64,000 nt of DNA from Lepidurus packardi. Taxonomy: Eukaryota; Arthropoda; Branchiopoda; Notostraca; Triopsidae. Made by a program: the position numbers and the translations under genes. The DNA lies in NCBI GenBank assembly GCA_023053545.1, contig JAKZAN010000004.1:12437235-12501234 (forward strand), read 5' to 3'. Below the pieces are notes generated by a model, which was not told where the DNA came from, did not search any database, and saw nothing but the letters and a program-made list of their open reading frames with translations. Shown here piece by piece: positions 10,371-22,301 of the stretch; positions within the stretch are counted from its first letter, which is position 1; the number at the start of each line of letters is the position of its first letter.

Positions 10371-10780
10371 ATATATTAACATTTGAACACTTCTAATTAG
10401 ATTTTAAGTTGTGTTTACCATTCTTATTTCTCAAACGTTCTTCTTTATTATAAAACAAGGACGAAACTCTTCAAAAAGCAGAAACAGCCGACAATAAGTC
10501 CCCTTTCTTGGTAAAACATCTTTGGTAAAGCAATCTCTGAATATACATTGCAAAATGTCACGAATTAGAAACTAATAAATAATGTATTGAACAGTCCTTA
10601 GATAGTGCACAAGATATAGGACTACATCATAGTTCGCATTGAAAGATTGGTTTGATTGATCGTATATTACATGAAACATTGCAGTTGGCTATTCAGCTTA
10701 ACTTCCTGTTGTATCACATTTCTAAGCTGATTTCTTCAACGACTGGGTCTAGAACCCTATAAGTACCTACTATTTAGATA

Positions 10781-11512
10781 TCAATGCAACCTGATGTCCA
10801 TGCAAGCACATTGGGTGTGATTGGTAAAGGTGAACACTTGGAAGGCTGGTCTCTTTCCTGGTCGATTTGCGTTAAACACGACATCCACTGTCTCTTCCTC
10901 GGAAGGCTTGCAGTTATATAGATTACTTCCGTAGCAGCAACTACCGGTTGATTCGCACAAGTGAAGCACAGCTGCGGGAGGAAAGTACACGATGTCCGGC
11001 TGTGCATCAGGATGATCTGCTATGTAAAAGAAACAATAAAGTATTAATATTCATGAAATATTAATAAAATAGTACGAAACGAAATCTTAATAGTTCGTAT
11101 TGATACCAGCTATTTTACTATCAAAGCTGTTTGGGTTGGCTTTGGAAAGCTGTGGAATGTAGTGTAAGATGAGATGAAGGGAAGCTGTTTTCACAGTTTA
11201 TTTTTTTTTAATTAAAAAGATTAGAAACAAATATGCCACCACGCACTAAAACGGTGTTCTGGTTACGGCTAAAATTAAACCAAAGCTTTAGTTCTAAGAT
11301 CTGCATATAGATTACACCCTTTACTTACATATATATGCTAGACGAATTTTAGGCTCACATTTGCCTTCTCTTCGCAGAAGTTGCTCGTTTAGCAGGTACT
11401 TTTCGTATTGTTTTTTTCTCGTGTGTCGATCGTTTCCATTAGTGGTGTTAACCACCAACAGATTTGCCGCACTGATCGCAATGCAAATTAAAAGCGCGCA
11501 TTTCTGCTCCAT
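10781..11512 (-). CDS. PDGF/VEGF-like secreted factor, copy B2
   Basis: Exon 1 is 11512-11329 and exon 2 is 11019-10781 on the minus strand, with a 309-bp phase-1 intron. The product is 140 aa. The signal peptide (about residues 1-23, ISAANLLVVN) differs from the A group. The knot domain reads CEPKIRL, YFPPAAVLHLC, TGSCC, NC, HTQCAC, giving seven mature cysteines, with Ala in place of the P-x-C cysteine. Upstream in-frame codons lack an ATG, so the start is the first Met. Identity to B3 is high in exon 1 and lower in exon 2, where residues between GSCC and HTQC diverge (YGSNLYNCKP versus YESVRHECKP). Confidence 0.85.
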
Positions 11513-11750
11513 TCTATATTTGCTACGGAAATAGAGACGTTTCTCAGCACTCAACTGTGATTCAATTCGAATCAATGGACGCGAACGAACTTGGTATATG
11601 GGAAAAGGGGAACAAGTAGAAACGAGACCTGCTGGTGGTACTTCTCGTTAGCGAATGGGTATCCTCGGTAACAGCCAAGGCTAACCTCTATATAATATCC
11701 TGTCCGCGTACGCGTATATGATTCATCCATGAAAAAAGTCCCCAGTTCGG

Positions 11751-13832
11751 TACGTTCCTTCCTAGAAGCTCAAACTGGGCTTGGCTTGCTTCCGGTGAAA
11801 TCCGTACGTTCCTTTTTTCTTAAGGAATAAACCTTACTGCTGGCATAATTCTACAACACATTCATCATACAAATGGTCCATACTTAATTATGACATTCAG
11901 TAGATGCCACCAAAGAAAAATAGATGCCACTGAAAAATGGTAACCCAGCAAACTTGGGTCAGGCCGGACTGGTAGCTTTACTTCGGCCTGCTTCGAAGTT
12001 GCGCGACAATGAAATGGACCGAGCGAAGCGAGTGGAACGTTGTGGACAAGAGTGAATTATTTAGTGCGATTACATGGTTTTTTCCTAGCCCGGACTTGTA
12101 CCACAAACCCGGCTGGTCTTGTTCGATGAGTAGCTTTATTTTTTAAGGCGTGAAAAAAAATATATTAACATTTGAACACTTCTAATTAGATTTTAAGTTG
12201 TGTTTACCATTCTTATTTCTCAAACGTTCTTTTTATTATAAAACAAGGACGAAACTCTTCAAAAAGCAGAAACAGCCGACAGTAAGTCCCCTTTCATAGT
12301 AAAAACATCTTTGGTAAAGTAATCTCGGAATATACATTGCAAAATGTCACGAATTAGAAACTAAGAAATAATGTATTGAACAGTCCTTAGATTGTGCACA
12401 AGATATACGACTATTTCACAGTTCGCATTGAAATATTGATTTGATTGATCGCATATTAGATGAAACATTGCAATTGCCTTTTCAACTTAACTTCCTGTTG
12501 TACCACATTTCTAAGTTGATTTCTTCAACGACTGGGTCCAGAACGCTATAAGTACATACTATATAGAACAGTTGCTCTTGAACTACGTTTCCATTTTAGC
12601 ACTGGGAGCAGGTACAAAATAAATGCATAGCAAAACAAACAGCAAAATGCGACTAGAGATTTTTTTACCGATATCAGACCGTTTCAGATTATATTAACAT
12701 GCATGTACGATAGATGGCGTTGCTTGTAGTGAGCTTGGGACGGAGCCTGTTTTGGCGAGAAGTCTTTTAGCTGAGGAGAAGTCATTAAGTCGATTACTGA
12801 AGAAGTGAGCTTCTTTTCACATAAACGCTTTCGGTTAGGTTTATCTTGGGAGCTCGCTAAATGTCCATGCAAGCACATTTGGTGTGATTGGTAAAGGTGA
12901 AGGCTATGTAGAATGCTCTCTTTCCTACTGGCTGTTCCTGAAACACAACCTCGACTGTCTCTTCCTCGGAAGGCTTGCATTCATGTCGAACGCTTTCGTA
13001 GCAGCAACTACTGGTTGATTCGCACAAGTGAAGCACAGCTGCGGGAGGAGAGTACAAGAGGTGCGGCTGTGCATCAGGATGATCCGCTATGTAAAAGAAA
13101 CAATAAAGTATTAATATTCATGAAATATTAACAAAATATTACAAAACGAAATCTTAATAGTTCGTATTGATACCAGCTATTTGACTGTCAAAGCTGTTTG
13201 GGTTTGCTTTGGAAAGTTGTGGGAATGTAATGTAAGATGAGAAGAAGGGAAAGATCTCGACACAGCTGCTTTCCATGATTATTTTTTTTAATTAAAAAGA
13301 TTAAAAACAAATATGCCACCACGCACTAAAACGGCGTTCTGGTTACAGCTAAAATTAAACCAAAGCTTTAGTTCTAAGATCTGCATATAGATTACACCCT
13401 TTACTTACATATATAAGCTAGACGAATTTTAGGCTCACATTTGCCTTCTCTTCGCAGAAGTTGCTCGTTTAGCAGGTACTTTTCGTATTGTTTTTTTCTC
13501 GCCTGTTGATCGTTTCCATTAGTGGAGTTAACCACCAACAGATTTGCCGCACTGATCGCAATGCAAATTAAAAGCGCGCATTTCAGCTCCATTCTATATT
13601 TGCTACGGAAATAGAGACGTTTCTCAGCACTCAACTGTGATTCAAGTCGAATCAATGGACGTGAACCAACTTGGTATATGGGAAAAGTGGAACAAGTAGA
13701 AACGAGACGTGCTGGTGCTACTTCTCGTTAGCGAATGGGTATTCTCGATAAACAGCCAAGGCTAGCCTTTCTATACTATCCTGTCCGGTTACACGTACAT
13801 CATTCCATCCATGAAAAAAGTCCCCAGTTCGG
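11751..13832 (-). repeat. Direct tandem duplication, unit 2 (carries B3)
   Basis: This is the second copy of the unit at 9990-11750. It is longer by about 0.3 kb, mainly extra sequence near 12560-12850 at the 3' side of the gene. It includes the subfamily-2 foldback repeat at 11895-12130. Confidence 0.65.
12857..13592 (-). CDS. PDGF/VEGF-like secreted factor, copy B3
   Basis: Exon 1 is 13592-13409 and exon 2 is 13086-12857 on the minus strand, with a 322-bp phase-1 intron. The product is 137 aa: the B-type signal peptide, CEPKIRL, YSPPAAVLHLC, TSSCC, EC and HTKCAC, ending at MDI. Seven mature cysteines are present. GGCC of the A group is SSCC here, so the glycine pair typical of the family is lost while the cysteines remain. 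It is a tandem duplicate of B2. Confidence 0.85.
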
Positions 13833-14279
13833 GAGTGATTCAGGTTTGCCAACTTAGCGGGGAATACCGGTCATCTTTGTAGGTTCATTCAGCGGGTTTC
13901 AAGGATATACAAGTATAGATGCCATTAACCGGTATTCCAACTTCAACGGTGTCCGAAGCTGGCACTTGCACGGACACAATGCCTTTGCTGTCAGACACAA
14001 GACCAAGTGAAAGTACAAGGGGGAAGTACTTAAACCGAGGAGTGCTAAACAGACAAACCGGAAGTTTAAACATTCAGGTTTAAACATTAATAAGTTTAAA
14101 CATTCAGGTTTTATTTCTATAGCAGGACTTGGTGGAACTTTTAAATTGTCCCCTTATTCTTTAGTTCTTATACCCTAAACCATGTAAATACTCAATAGTA
14201 AATGTACATGTACATGTAAATGTACAGTTATATTTGTAAAGATTGCATGTCCTTTTTTAACAGTGTATGATACTTGGAG

Positions 14280-14467
14280 CTATAAAACAGTGATATCTTG
14301 GGTTTACATTTGCCGTTCCTTTGCAAGAGTTTAAAAACTCTTGGGTTTCTTTAAAACTCTTTCTTTAGTATTCTCAGAACGTTGGAGCTTTGGGTGGCAG
14401 GTAACAGAAAATGACACAAATTGACAATAAGACAGACTAATAGCGCAGATCTTGGACACAACTGCAT
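14280..14467 (-). pseudogene. Decayed PDGF/VEGF-like exon 1
   Basis: Read from an ATG at 14467 on the minus strand, it begins MQLCPRSALLVCLIV, runs through a hydrophobic signal-like stretch and VLRILKKEF, then hits a stop. In a shifted frame it resumes as LLQRNGKCKPKISLFY, which aligns with LLRREGRCEPKIRLSY of the live copies. No GTAAGT donor follows and no exon 2 was found downstream. It is an eleventh, dead member of the array. Confidence 0.65.
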
Positions 14468-16384
14468 TAGGGGATTTAGACCAAAAGGACTAGGTTTTCT
14501 TGTTTTCTGACGGAAGGTTTCAAATGGAAACGTGCTTTAGCCTCTTAACTGTTTCGTTGGATGCTTAGCCTGGTCTTAGAAGTATTGCTTTTGGGCATGG
14601 GATCATGTACCGCATTACTTATTCATTCAAGGGAAAGCTCCCTAGTATTCAGCAGGTCAAGTACCTTTTGCTACCTCTAGCATGAATACTCTGTTATACC
14701 ATACAATCAATTTTGTGCAAAAAAGATTTGACCAATAAAACAGCAAAGCTCTTGTTTATGTTAAATGAATACTCTTAACAGAACATTCATTTAACATGAG
14801 TAATACTTCTTAACACTTCTTAACACTTCTTAACACTTCTTAATACTTCTTAACAGAGTATTCATTTAACATGAATACTCTGTTATACCATACAATCAAT
14901 TTTGTGCAAAAAAGATTTGACCAATAAAACAATAAAGTCTTGTTTATGTTAAATGCATACTCTGTTAAGAGTATTCATTTAACATAAACAAGAATACTCT
15001 TAACAGTGAATACTCTTAACAATGAATATTTTTTACTGTTAAGAGTATTCATTTAACATAAACAAGAATACTCTGAACAATGAATACTCTTAACAGAGTA
15101 TTCATTTTACATGAAGACTGTTATACCATACAATGAATTTTGTGCAGAAAGATTGGACCAATAAAACAAGAAAGCTCTTGTAAGTGGACTATAGAAGAGT
15201 TCTGTGTAGTAAAGAAGCTTTATTAATAGACTGCGTATCTATTTCGGAAAAGGAAAGTCCCCGGGGAACTAACGAAGTCATTAAAAGCACCGGAAGCAAG
15301 ATACTCGTGGCTCTCAGTGATTCGCTCCCTTCTAAAACTCGTTTTAGAGAAACAACTTTTAGAGAAACTCCGTTTCTTTTCTTTTAACTTATTAACGAAT
15401 TATGTGTCTCAATTATAACTGTATCTGGGGATTTACATCTTGATTATTCTATATATTTTTCTATTTTTTCTTACTATTATTATTGGTATTAGTAGTCATA
15501 GTATTGCCAAACTGTAATTCTTATAATTATTTACATTTCTCATGTTATATCAATTCATTAACGAAATTTAGAATTCAGAATCTGTTCCAAATTAACATAA
15601 TCTGGTTAAACATTATCTTCGCATGTCGGTAATATGTAAATGAGTCGTTATTTTTAGAATGGTGTCAAACCACTAACCTTGCATTTTGCGTAACATGGGA
15701 TACATGACATCCTAGTGTCTTTAGATCCTTACGGAAGTCAAAAGGAATTCGGAAAAACCACAACCATGCCCAAAGCTTTTGGCGTCAAAATCTTTCGCCC
15801 AGTTCCTGATCGTTGCTATGCCCATTTCTGTAGTGATTTTTTATAGAAAGAAAAATTAAGAAATTTTTTTTCTACTAATTTCCGTCCGAGAGGTTAAGGT
15901 ATAGTAATGTAATTTTAAATTTCAAGTTGTGGAATTAATTTCGGGTTTTTTAAACGTCATTTTTCTCATGCTTTACCCACGCGTTATGAAACAAAAGTCT
16001 TGGTATTTGGAAACTCATTGAATACGTCAATGTGTTGCAGTTGAGGGTGCAACCGCTGTCATGTACTGTACGTCAAAAGTGTATACGACTTTCCGGTCAC
16101 TTAGTGTTGTAATCGTTTACTGTGAGGGGTAACGTCATTGTATTTTCTTTTGTCCAGAAATGGGCAAACATATTAAGCGATTCATAGCGAAAGGAATAAA
16201 TCATTTTATGCAAAACATATTTTTTGCGGGGGTGCAAGGGGTTTTGCCTCACATTGGAAGGGCGCGGGCAGAGCGAATGAACACTTGTACTGAGTTGGAG
16301 GATTTAATAACCATGTGAATCAGAAAGAGACTTATTGGTTTCCAGTATCGTATGTTAAACTCCATTGTCTGCGACTGACTTCCC
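14468..16384. other. Gene-free stretch with ATTCATTTAACAT palindromic repeats
   Basis: I see no gene. Between about 14690 and 15170, short segments such as TACTCTTAACAGAGTATTC and ATTCATTTAACATAAACAAG recur in both orientations with the flanking unit ATACAATCAATTTTGTGCA, so the block can fold on itself. The rest is AT-rich, with only short chance ORFs (15184-15387 and others). Confidence 0.5.
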
Positions 16385-17715
16385 AGAATCTGAGCTTCAC
16401 GACATCCCCGCCAGAAAGTCAAGCGGGGACCGCTTTTTTTTATATTTTATTAATATTTCATTGTCGCGCAACTTCGAAGCAGGCCGAAGTAACGCTACAA
16501 GTCCGGCTTGACCCTCGTTTGCTGGGTTACCATTTTTTGGTGGCATCTATTTTTTCTTTGGTGACATCTACTGAATGTCATAAATAACTATGGACCATTT
16601 GAATGATGAATGAGTTGTAGAATTATGCCAGCAGTACGGTTTATTCTTTAAGAAATAAGGAACGTACCGAGTTCACTGGAAGCAAAGCCAAGCCCAGTTT
16701 GAGCTTCTAGAAAGGAAGTACAGCAACGACCCTTAACGCACTACGCTTCGTGCATGGACTACCTAAACTCGTTTAAACATTCCTTCACAGCTTCAAACGG
16801 GGTAACCGGAAACTGTGATACTACTCACTCTTGCGACACCACTGTCTACTCCTGGAGGTCTAGACGTGGCTTGGACAAGATACGGAATTGCAAAGAGACA
16901 ACAATTCACGCACGAATACCTTAAGGAAAGCTTGACAGGCAATGCAAGCTCAATACTTCAATTCGTAGTTCCGTAACAGATTCAATTTTTAGGGAAAATA
17001 CATCTGTGACGTCAGAGCCTTGATCCTACTGAAAACCTTCTCCTTTCACTCTAACCTTGTGCAGGATGAACTGACCAGAATATTGACTAAAAAGCCATGT
17101 TTGCAACAACGCGTTGCAACCAATGAACGCACTGTATACGTATCCCCATATCCCTGTCATGTATCGCGGTACCATTGACGCTCCCATGACGTTAAGGAAT
17201 TTAGGACATATTGTGTCCGGTTTTCCACGTAGGAAGTTATTCCGTTTCGACAAATACTAAAAGCAATCCATTAACCAAGACAAACGGAGCCAGATGGAAT
17301 TAGTATGCCTAAGACGTAAACATGGACAGTAGTTTCCTTCACCACTTACACACAATGTGCTTGCCAGTCATCACCTTACTACTAAAAGCTTTTTTCAATA
17401 ATAATACAATGCATTTACTCTAGTATTAAATAATGATACTATGAATATGAATGTAGTTTAGGGTCCCAGTACATTGTGCTCTTGCTAGCTTTTTTTAGTC
17501 AGACATTGACGTCACCTTAACTTTTACCTTTCCTTTTTTTCTGTCCACTAAACGCGGTTAAAAGCCAGGTTCCCTATATCCCAGGGGCTTTTAGATCGGG
17601 GATGCCCCATGTCCATGCAGGCTGATTCAGAGGGATCTTTCCCTTTTCGCATTCCGACTGTGACGCCATGGTGCTCTAGCGCCAGTTCTAACGGCAGACT
17701 TGGTGGTTTCTTACG

Positions 17716-17722
17716 TATAAAT
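17716..17722 (+). promoter_or_regulatory. TATA box of copy A5
   Basis: TATAAAT lies 150 bp before the A5 start codon. A perfect TGACGTCA lies upstream at 17508-17515. Confidence 0.6.
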
Positions 17723-17865
17723 GTGGCATGACTGCTCGACAGAACCAGCATTCAAGCGTGAACAAGCAGACCCACAGCATCACGTTTATTCCAAGCAAAG
17801 AAGCGAGCAAAGTCCAACCGTAAAGCAGTAATTCAACACCGAGTTCCATCATTCCATTCGCCAAG

Positions 17866-18440
17866 ATGCAGTCTCTGAAATGTGTGCTACTTGTGTGCCT
17901 TATTATTAGTGCCGTTTACGAACTGGAAGTGAACGCCAAAAGCGTCAAAATTCTTAAAAAGGAATTGTTTGAACAATACCGATTGAACGAACAGTTACTC
18001 AGAAGAGAAGGACGATGTGAGCCCAAGATTCGTCTCTCCTATATCTGTAAGTATTGCCTATATCAGCTGTATCTTTGAGTACAGTGTATACAACGCATTA
18101 CATCACAGTAGTCCGAAAAATTGCATTACAAGGACAATGTGTGTTGCAATTGGCTTATAATTTTGTTACTTTTGTTTCGCTTTGAATTATAGTGGATCAC
18201 CCAGACGCCGATTCAGGAATCGAATATTTCCCTCCCGCCGCCGTTCTTCATGTGTGTGAACCCTCTGGTGGTTGTTGCTATGAAAGTGCTCGCCATCAGT
18301 GTCAGCCTGACGAGGAAGAGAAGGTCGAGATCGTGTTTATTACCAAACGACTCGGCCATAAACACACCGGCTTCCAAACCTTCACCTTCACCAATCATAC
18401 ACAATGTGCTTGCATGGACAGCGGCGAACATCCCAGATAA
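17866..18440 (+). CDS. PDGF/VEGF-like secreted factor, copy A5
   Basis: Exons are 17866-18046 and 18193-18440, with a 146-bp phase-1 intron. The product is 142 aa, nearly the same as A3: signal peptide, linker AKSVKILKKELFEQYRLNEQ, the knot domain (CEPKIRL, YFPPAAVLHVC, GGCC, QC, HTQCAC) and the tail MDSGEHPR. It differs in the acidic loop (DEEEKVEIVF versus DLEEEIEVVF in A3). Polyadenylation signals of the AATAAATATT type lie near 18620. It is inferred to be a secreted PVR/VEGFR-type ligand. Confidence 0.87.
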
Positions 18441-18964
18441 AGAGCCAAAAGAATTCCCGCAGCTTTTTCAAAATACTCCGCCAAAAACAGCAACAACGGA
18501 TATACGTGGCCTTTGAATCAAAAATTGAGAGATTCGCAAAGACGAAATATGAACTGACTTTAATGAATCTCCCCCTCTCTCTCTGCACCTTCAAAGATCT
18601 CTAGTCGGAATTCTCTAATAATAAATATTTTCTGTACCAGTCACAATGTCCCAATTTGAAAACTCGCTGAAATCTAATGTGTGAAGTGAAGAAATACTCA
18701 GGAATCGCAACTGTAAGTGAAGCCGAGATGATAATCTTATCTTGTAGCGGTTGGATTTAGGACTAATCATGTGTGTGCTCAACTGTCATTTCCATGACAC
18801 TTTTGTTGGAACACCAATACTGTAAACGCATTTTCTGAACATGACCTTTGTAAAATTTGCTAATATATATGATCATTTTTGGAAAATTTCGCGTTTGTTT
18901 TTCTATATTTTCACTGCCCTGCTCAGGTCTTCTGTCTACGATGAAGGATTAAAAAAAAGAGGTA

Positions 18965-19320
18965 ACGCAAGAAATCCCGACTTGGGTCATGCCGGACTTG
19001 TAGCGTTTCTCCGGCTAAAGCCTCGAAGTTGATCAACACAGAAAAATTATGGACCGAGTTCAACGCGTGGCCTTTGGCCGGACTTGTAGCCGCTTCTTCG
19101 GCCTGCCGAATGCCTGATGCCATTTTCCCTTGTCAAGTAAGAAACATCCACGAGAGTAAAGCCGCATTAATCGCAACAAGTCCGGCCTAACCAAAGCCGG
19201 TTTTCCGCGTTCCCTTTCTTGGGGTCCTCGTCGATAAAAATTTTTGGGAGCAGAGACTTCGACAACGGGTTATTGTAGGACAACTGATTTTGGATCATGG
19301 AATACCTGACAATCTTTCGA
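18965..19320 (+). mobile_element. Foldback repeat element, copy 3
   Basis: The 5' half (CCCGACTTGGGTCATGCCGG) matches copy 1 closely. The inner half is diverged (GGCCGGACTTGTAGCCGCTT, then CAAGTCCGGCCTAACC in inverted sense). It ends the inverted arm carrying A5. Confidence 0.55.
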
Positions 19321-22150
19321 AAACATGAATGAACATTTGAAGTGTTAACTACATTTAAAGCGCATTCATTTAATTCTTTATTTTCCGAATCCTCCACGAA
19401 ATCCATATAAGGAGCGTAAGAACAAGAATTGGACTTGACGACATGCACAACAAAGGAAATCTATCTAGGCTTCCTGTTTTCTCAGATCTTGAATGCGGAA
19501 ACTTCGGCCCTCTTACTTCACTTCATTAACACGGTTACTCCATACAAATTTTCCCGTGCTTATGTGGAGCACGTCTTCGTACGTGTCTTCACTTCCCTGG
19601 TTTATGTTAGAAAGCGCAGAATATTATTGCAATATTGCTCTCACCATGATGTCATGTATATTAAAATACGGAAATTTTCTTCCCAGAAGATCGATTGCTC
19701 CAACGCTGTATACTAAGTATACCACTTTGCCCATTAGGGGGTTGCATTCCAACTTTCTAGCACCTTCCATCGAAGTAGTTATCGTTCCCTTTCCTAAGAC
19801 CTGGCAATCACCCGGAAGTTTTCTTTTCCAATTGATCTTGCGAAACGCCTCATATCGATCGTATCGATATATAAACGCCTCATCGATATATAGATCGATC
19901 TTCTCGGTTGCTACTCGCCGCGTGCTATGGCGTCTTTTTCTCCACTTTCAATGACATAATTTCTTTCAATAAAATCTTTCAATGACAAATGACATAATTT
20001 CTCCAATTTATAGCTAGTTTGCTCGGTAAAACTGTGGCGTCATAAACTGCCCCAAAGTATGCAATTAAAAAAGAAAGGTTAAAGATCAAATGTGTAAATG
20101 TACTTGTATCGTTTGTTATTAAGCTATTCTAATTTGTACTACAGCAGCAGTATTTAATCATTGCTTATTATTAAATTATAATGTACTATTAAACAGAAAT
20201 AGGGTTATCCTTTAGGGAACAGTGCTGCCACCGCAACTTTCTACCTATAACTGTTCAGTGTTAGCTTCTTCCAATATAAAAAATGGGACACAATTTAAAT
20301 TAATAAAGAAATGAAAGGATCACCTTGTAACCATTCCTTAGCTTCAGTTTTATTGCGAAAAAAATGGGAAAAGAACTTGCGTCAACCAATTGTCGTAGGA
20401 AAACCTAAACTGCGCCGGAAGAACGATCCCAATATGCATTGCGTCCTTCAGCCGTGCGAAATTGCACCATTCCTTGACGTCGTTCTATTCTTAACCCTGT
20501 TCAGCCAATCCTGGAGCCCTAAGTTTTCGTTTTTTTCTTTCTTTTTTCTTTCTTTCATTGCAACCATCTTTGGTAATACGGAAAAAACGGGAATTGGTTG
20601 TGTTAAACCTCGGAAGCTGACCTGTGAAATCTACAAAAAATTCCCAGATACTTTGACGTACGTTCACTAACGCACCAAAACCCCCCTTATTAAATACACG
20701 GTATTTTGCTACCTGGTAAAAGAAACAAAACTGGTCAAACCGGTAAATTGAATCCATAATTCTTGAAGAATCACTAATAGACCACACAAAGAACAAGTTT
20801 TTAGGGATTCCATCCATCATAAGTAATTAAGCTGTCAAAGAAAGAAATTTCCATTTCCAGAAAAATTGGAAGACGTAAGAAAAAACATTCTTGTTTTTTC
20901 TTTATGATTTTATACAAATAAATTAGTGAGAATATATATAAATTATAGTTATTAAGGCTCCCGGATACCTTCTTTTGCAAAAGAATAACAAACATCAGCG
21001 CCATCTATGACTGACCTTAGAAAAAACTCCTGCGGAGGACCATGCTAAGACAGAATTCTCGCTAACCACTTTATTAGAAGTGTTTGGTTATATTATCCTC
21101 GCAAAAGGGCCACAGGATAAACCTGGAACTCAGGGGATGAACATTTGAATCTCGCGCGTCAGCTCAACAGACAGGCGAAGATCTAAACACATAATCTTTG
21201 CGAAGAACTTGCACGCGATTCACAAGGCAGTTAACTTTACAACATCAGGCATTGAGCTAGACAAAGTTTCTAGGCGAACTAGACCAACTATCTATTGTCA
21301 GTTGCTAGGAAACTCATGCTATCTAATCTATCTAATCTCTATAAAAATCTAATGCTAGTTAGACGCAGAAATGCTTCATTACTTCCGTTGAAAAAGTCGA
21401 GCCATTCTCTTGTTTAACTTATTTAACTTATTATAATCCTAGCCAGTTTGACTATGTGTTGTCTTGTACCCGGTAACGAGCCATTCTCCTATTCCATGAA
21501 CTTAGCTTTTTATAATCCTGGCCGGTTTCACTATCTGTTGTCTTGTACCTGGTAAGCTAACGCAAATACACAAAGAATGTATTACGAGGAAAACATTTAG
21601 GGAGTTAAAACCCCCCAACTGGGTACAAGTGGAGTATAAGCCCCGAACATGGTCTCAACATTCGTTTTTTTATGAATATTGGACTATTTTTGGCTCTTTC
21701 TAAGGTACTTCTAAGTACTTCTAAGGTACTTCTAAGTACTTCTAAGGTACTTCTAAGTACTTCTAAGGTACTTCTAAGGTACTTCTAAGGTACTTCTAAG
21801 TACTTCTAAGGTACTTCTAAGTACTTCTAATGTACTTCTAAGTACTTCTAAGTACTTCTAAGGTACTTCTAAGGTACTTCTAAGGTACTTCTAAGGTACT
21901 TCTAAGTACTTCTAAGGTACTTCTAAGTACTTCTAAGTACTTCTAAGGTACTTCTAAGTACTTCTAAGGTACTTCTAAGGTACTTCTACGTACTTCTAAG
22001 GTACTAAAGTACATTTGAGAGTCCCGAACGCTGCAATGTGAAAATTAGGACCAAAAGCCAGGTAAGTACCGGATTGTGTCTGCGGCTAGCGGGGATTTTT
22101 CCTTCGTCAATTGACGCACAAGGTATCTGTGCTCGCAATACTCGACTAGC
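19321..22150. other. Gene-poor gap with a minisatellite
   Basis: I see no supported gene. Two longer open frames (19493-19954 and 20311-20670, plus strand) lack family features, splice sites or a TATA box. CGATCGATAT-type palindromes occur at 19858-19905. A segment of about 85 bp is duplicated at 21405-21550 (CTATGTGTTGTCTTGTACC versus CTATCTGTTGTCTTGTACC). Confidence 0.45.
21706..22010 (+). repeat. AAGGTACTTCT minisatellite
   Basis: About 300 bp consist of 10-11-bp units, alternating AAGGTACTTCT with the shorter AAGTACTTCT in irregular order. GTAC is palindromic, so both strands look similar. It lies about 290 bp upstream of gene C1. Confidence 0.9.
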
Positions 22151-22160
22151 TACAGAATCA

Positions 22161-22167
22161 TATAAAA
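22161..22167 (+). promoter_or_regulatory. TATA box of gene C1
   Basis: TATAAAA lies 141 bp before the C1 start codon, a spacing like that of the A-group genes (143-150 bp). Confidence 0.5.
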
Positions 22168-22301
22168 CTAGCCTGACTACTACCGAGCTTTGTCATTCAA
22201 GCGCTTAAACAAGCACACAACGCTTGTATTGTAACATTTGTAAACCAAAAGCCGGCAAAAGTCTCTCAAAGTCGTAGAATTGTCGCGATAAAGCTGAGAA
22301 A

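Larger units (their letters stand above)
7840..10390 (-). repeat. Left arm of inverted duplication 2
   Basis: Gene A4 plus about 1.1 kb beyond its promoter is repeated in reverse complement at about 16390-19130, which carries A5. Matching landmarks are the TGACGTCA at 9698 and 17011, the segment around 9734-9952 versus 16741-16960, and the second-subfamily foldback repeat at 10160 versus 16530. The arms enclose the B2-B3 pair. Confidence 0.7.
9990..11750 (-). repeat. Direct tandem duplication, unit 1 (carries B2)
   Basis: This unit starts near AGAAGCTCAAACTGAGCTT and ends with CCATGAAAAAAGTCCCCAG. It is repeated as 11751-13832, which carries B3. Genes B2 and B3 therefore arose by tandem duplication of a unit of about 1.8-2.1 kb including promoter and 3' flank. 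Confidence 0.7.
16390..19130 (+). repeat. Right arm of inverted duplication 2 (carries A5)
   Basis: This is the reverse complement of about 7840-10390. It includes a subfamily-2 foldback repeat at 16385-16560, the A promoter block and gene A5 with its 3' flank. Confidence 0.7.

Noticed and set aside
13885..14087. Two overlapping minus-strand frames, one reading GLVSDSKGIVSVQVPASDTV
   Set aside because: One frame looks mildly protein-like, but it is short, has no repeat or homologue in the window, and two frames are open at once.
14690..15170. Repeated ATTCATTTAACAT units considered as a CRISPR-like array
   Set aside because: Units occur in both orientations with no constant spacer length, and the DNA is clearly eukaryotic. 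It is a palindromic low-complexity block.
19493..19954. 153-aa plus-strand open frame
   Set aside because: No domain, signal or splice context is visible, and its composition fits AT-rich non-coding DNA. Two other frames overlap it.
20311..20670. 119-aa plus-strand open frame and an overlapping minus-strand frame
   Set aside because: Both are open over the same bases and contain low-complexity Phe/Lys runs. There is no supporting signal.
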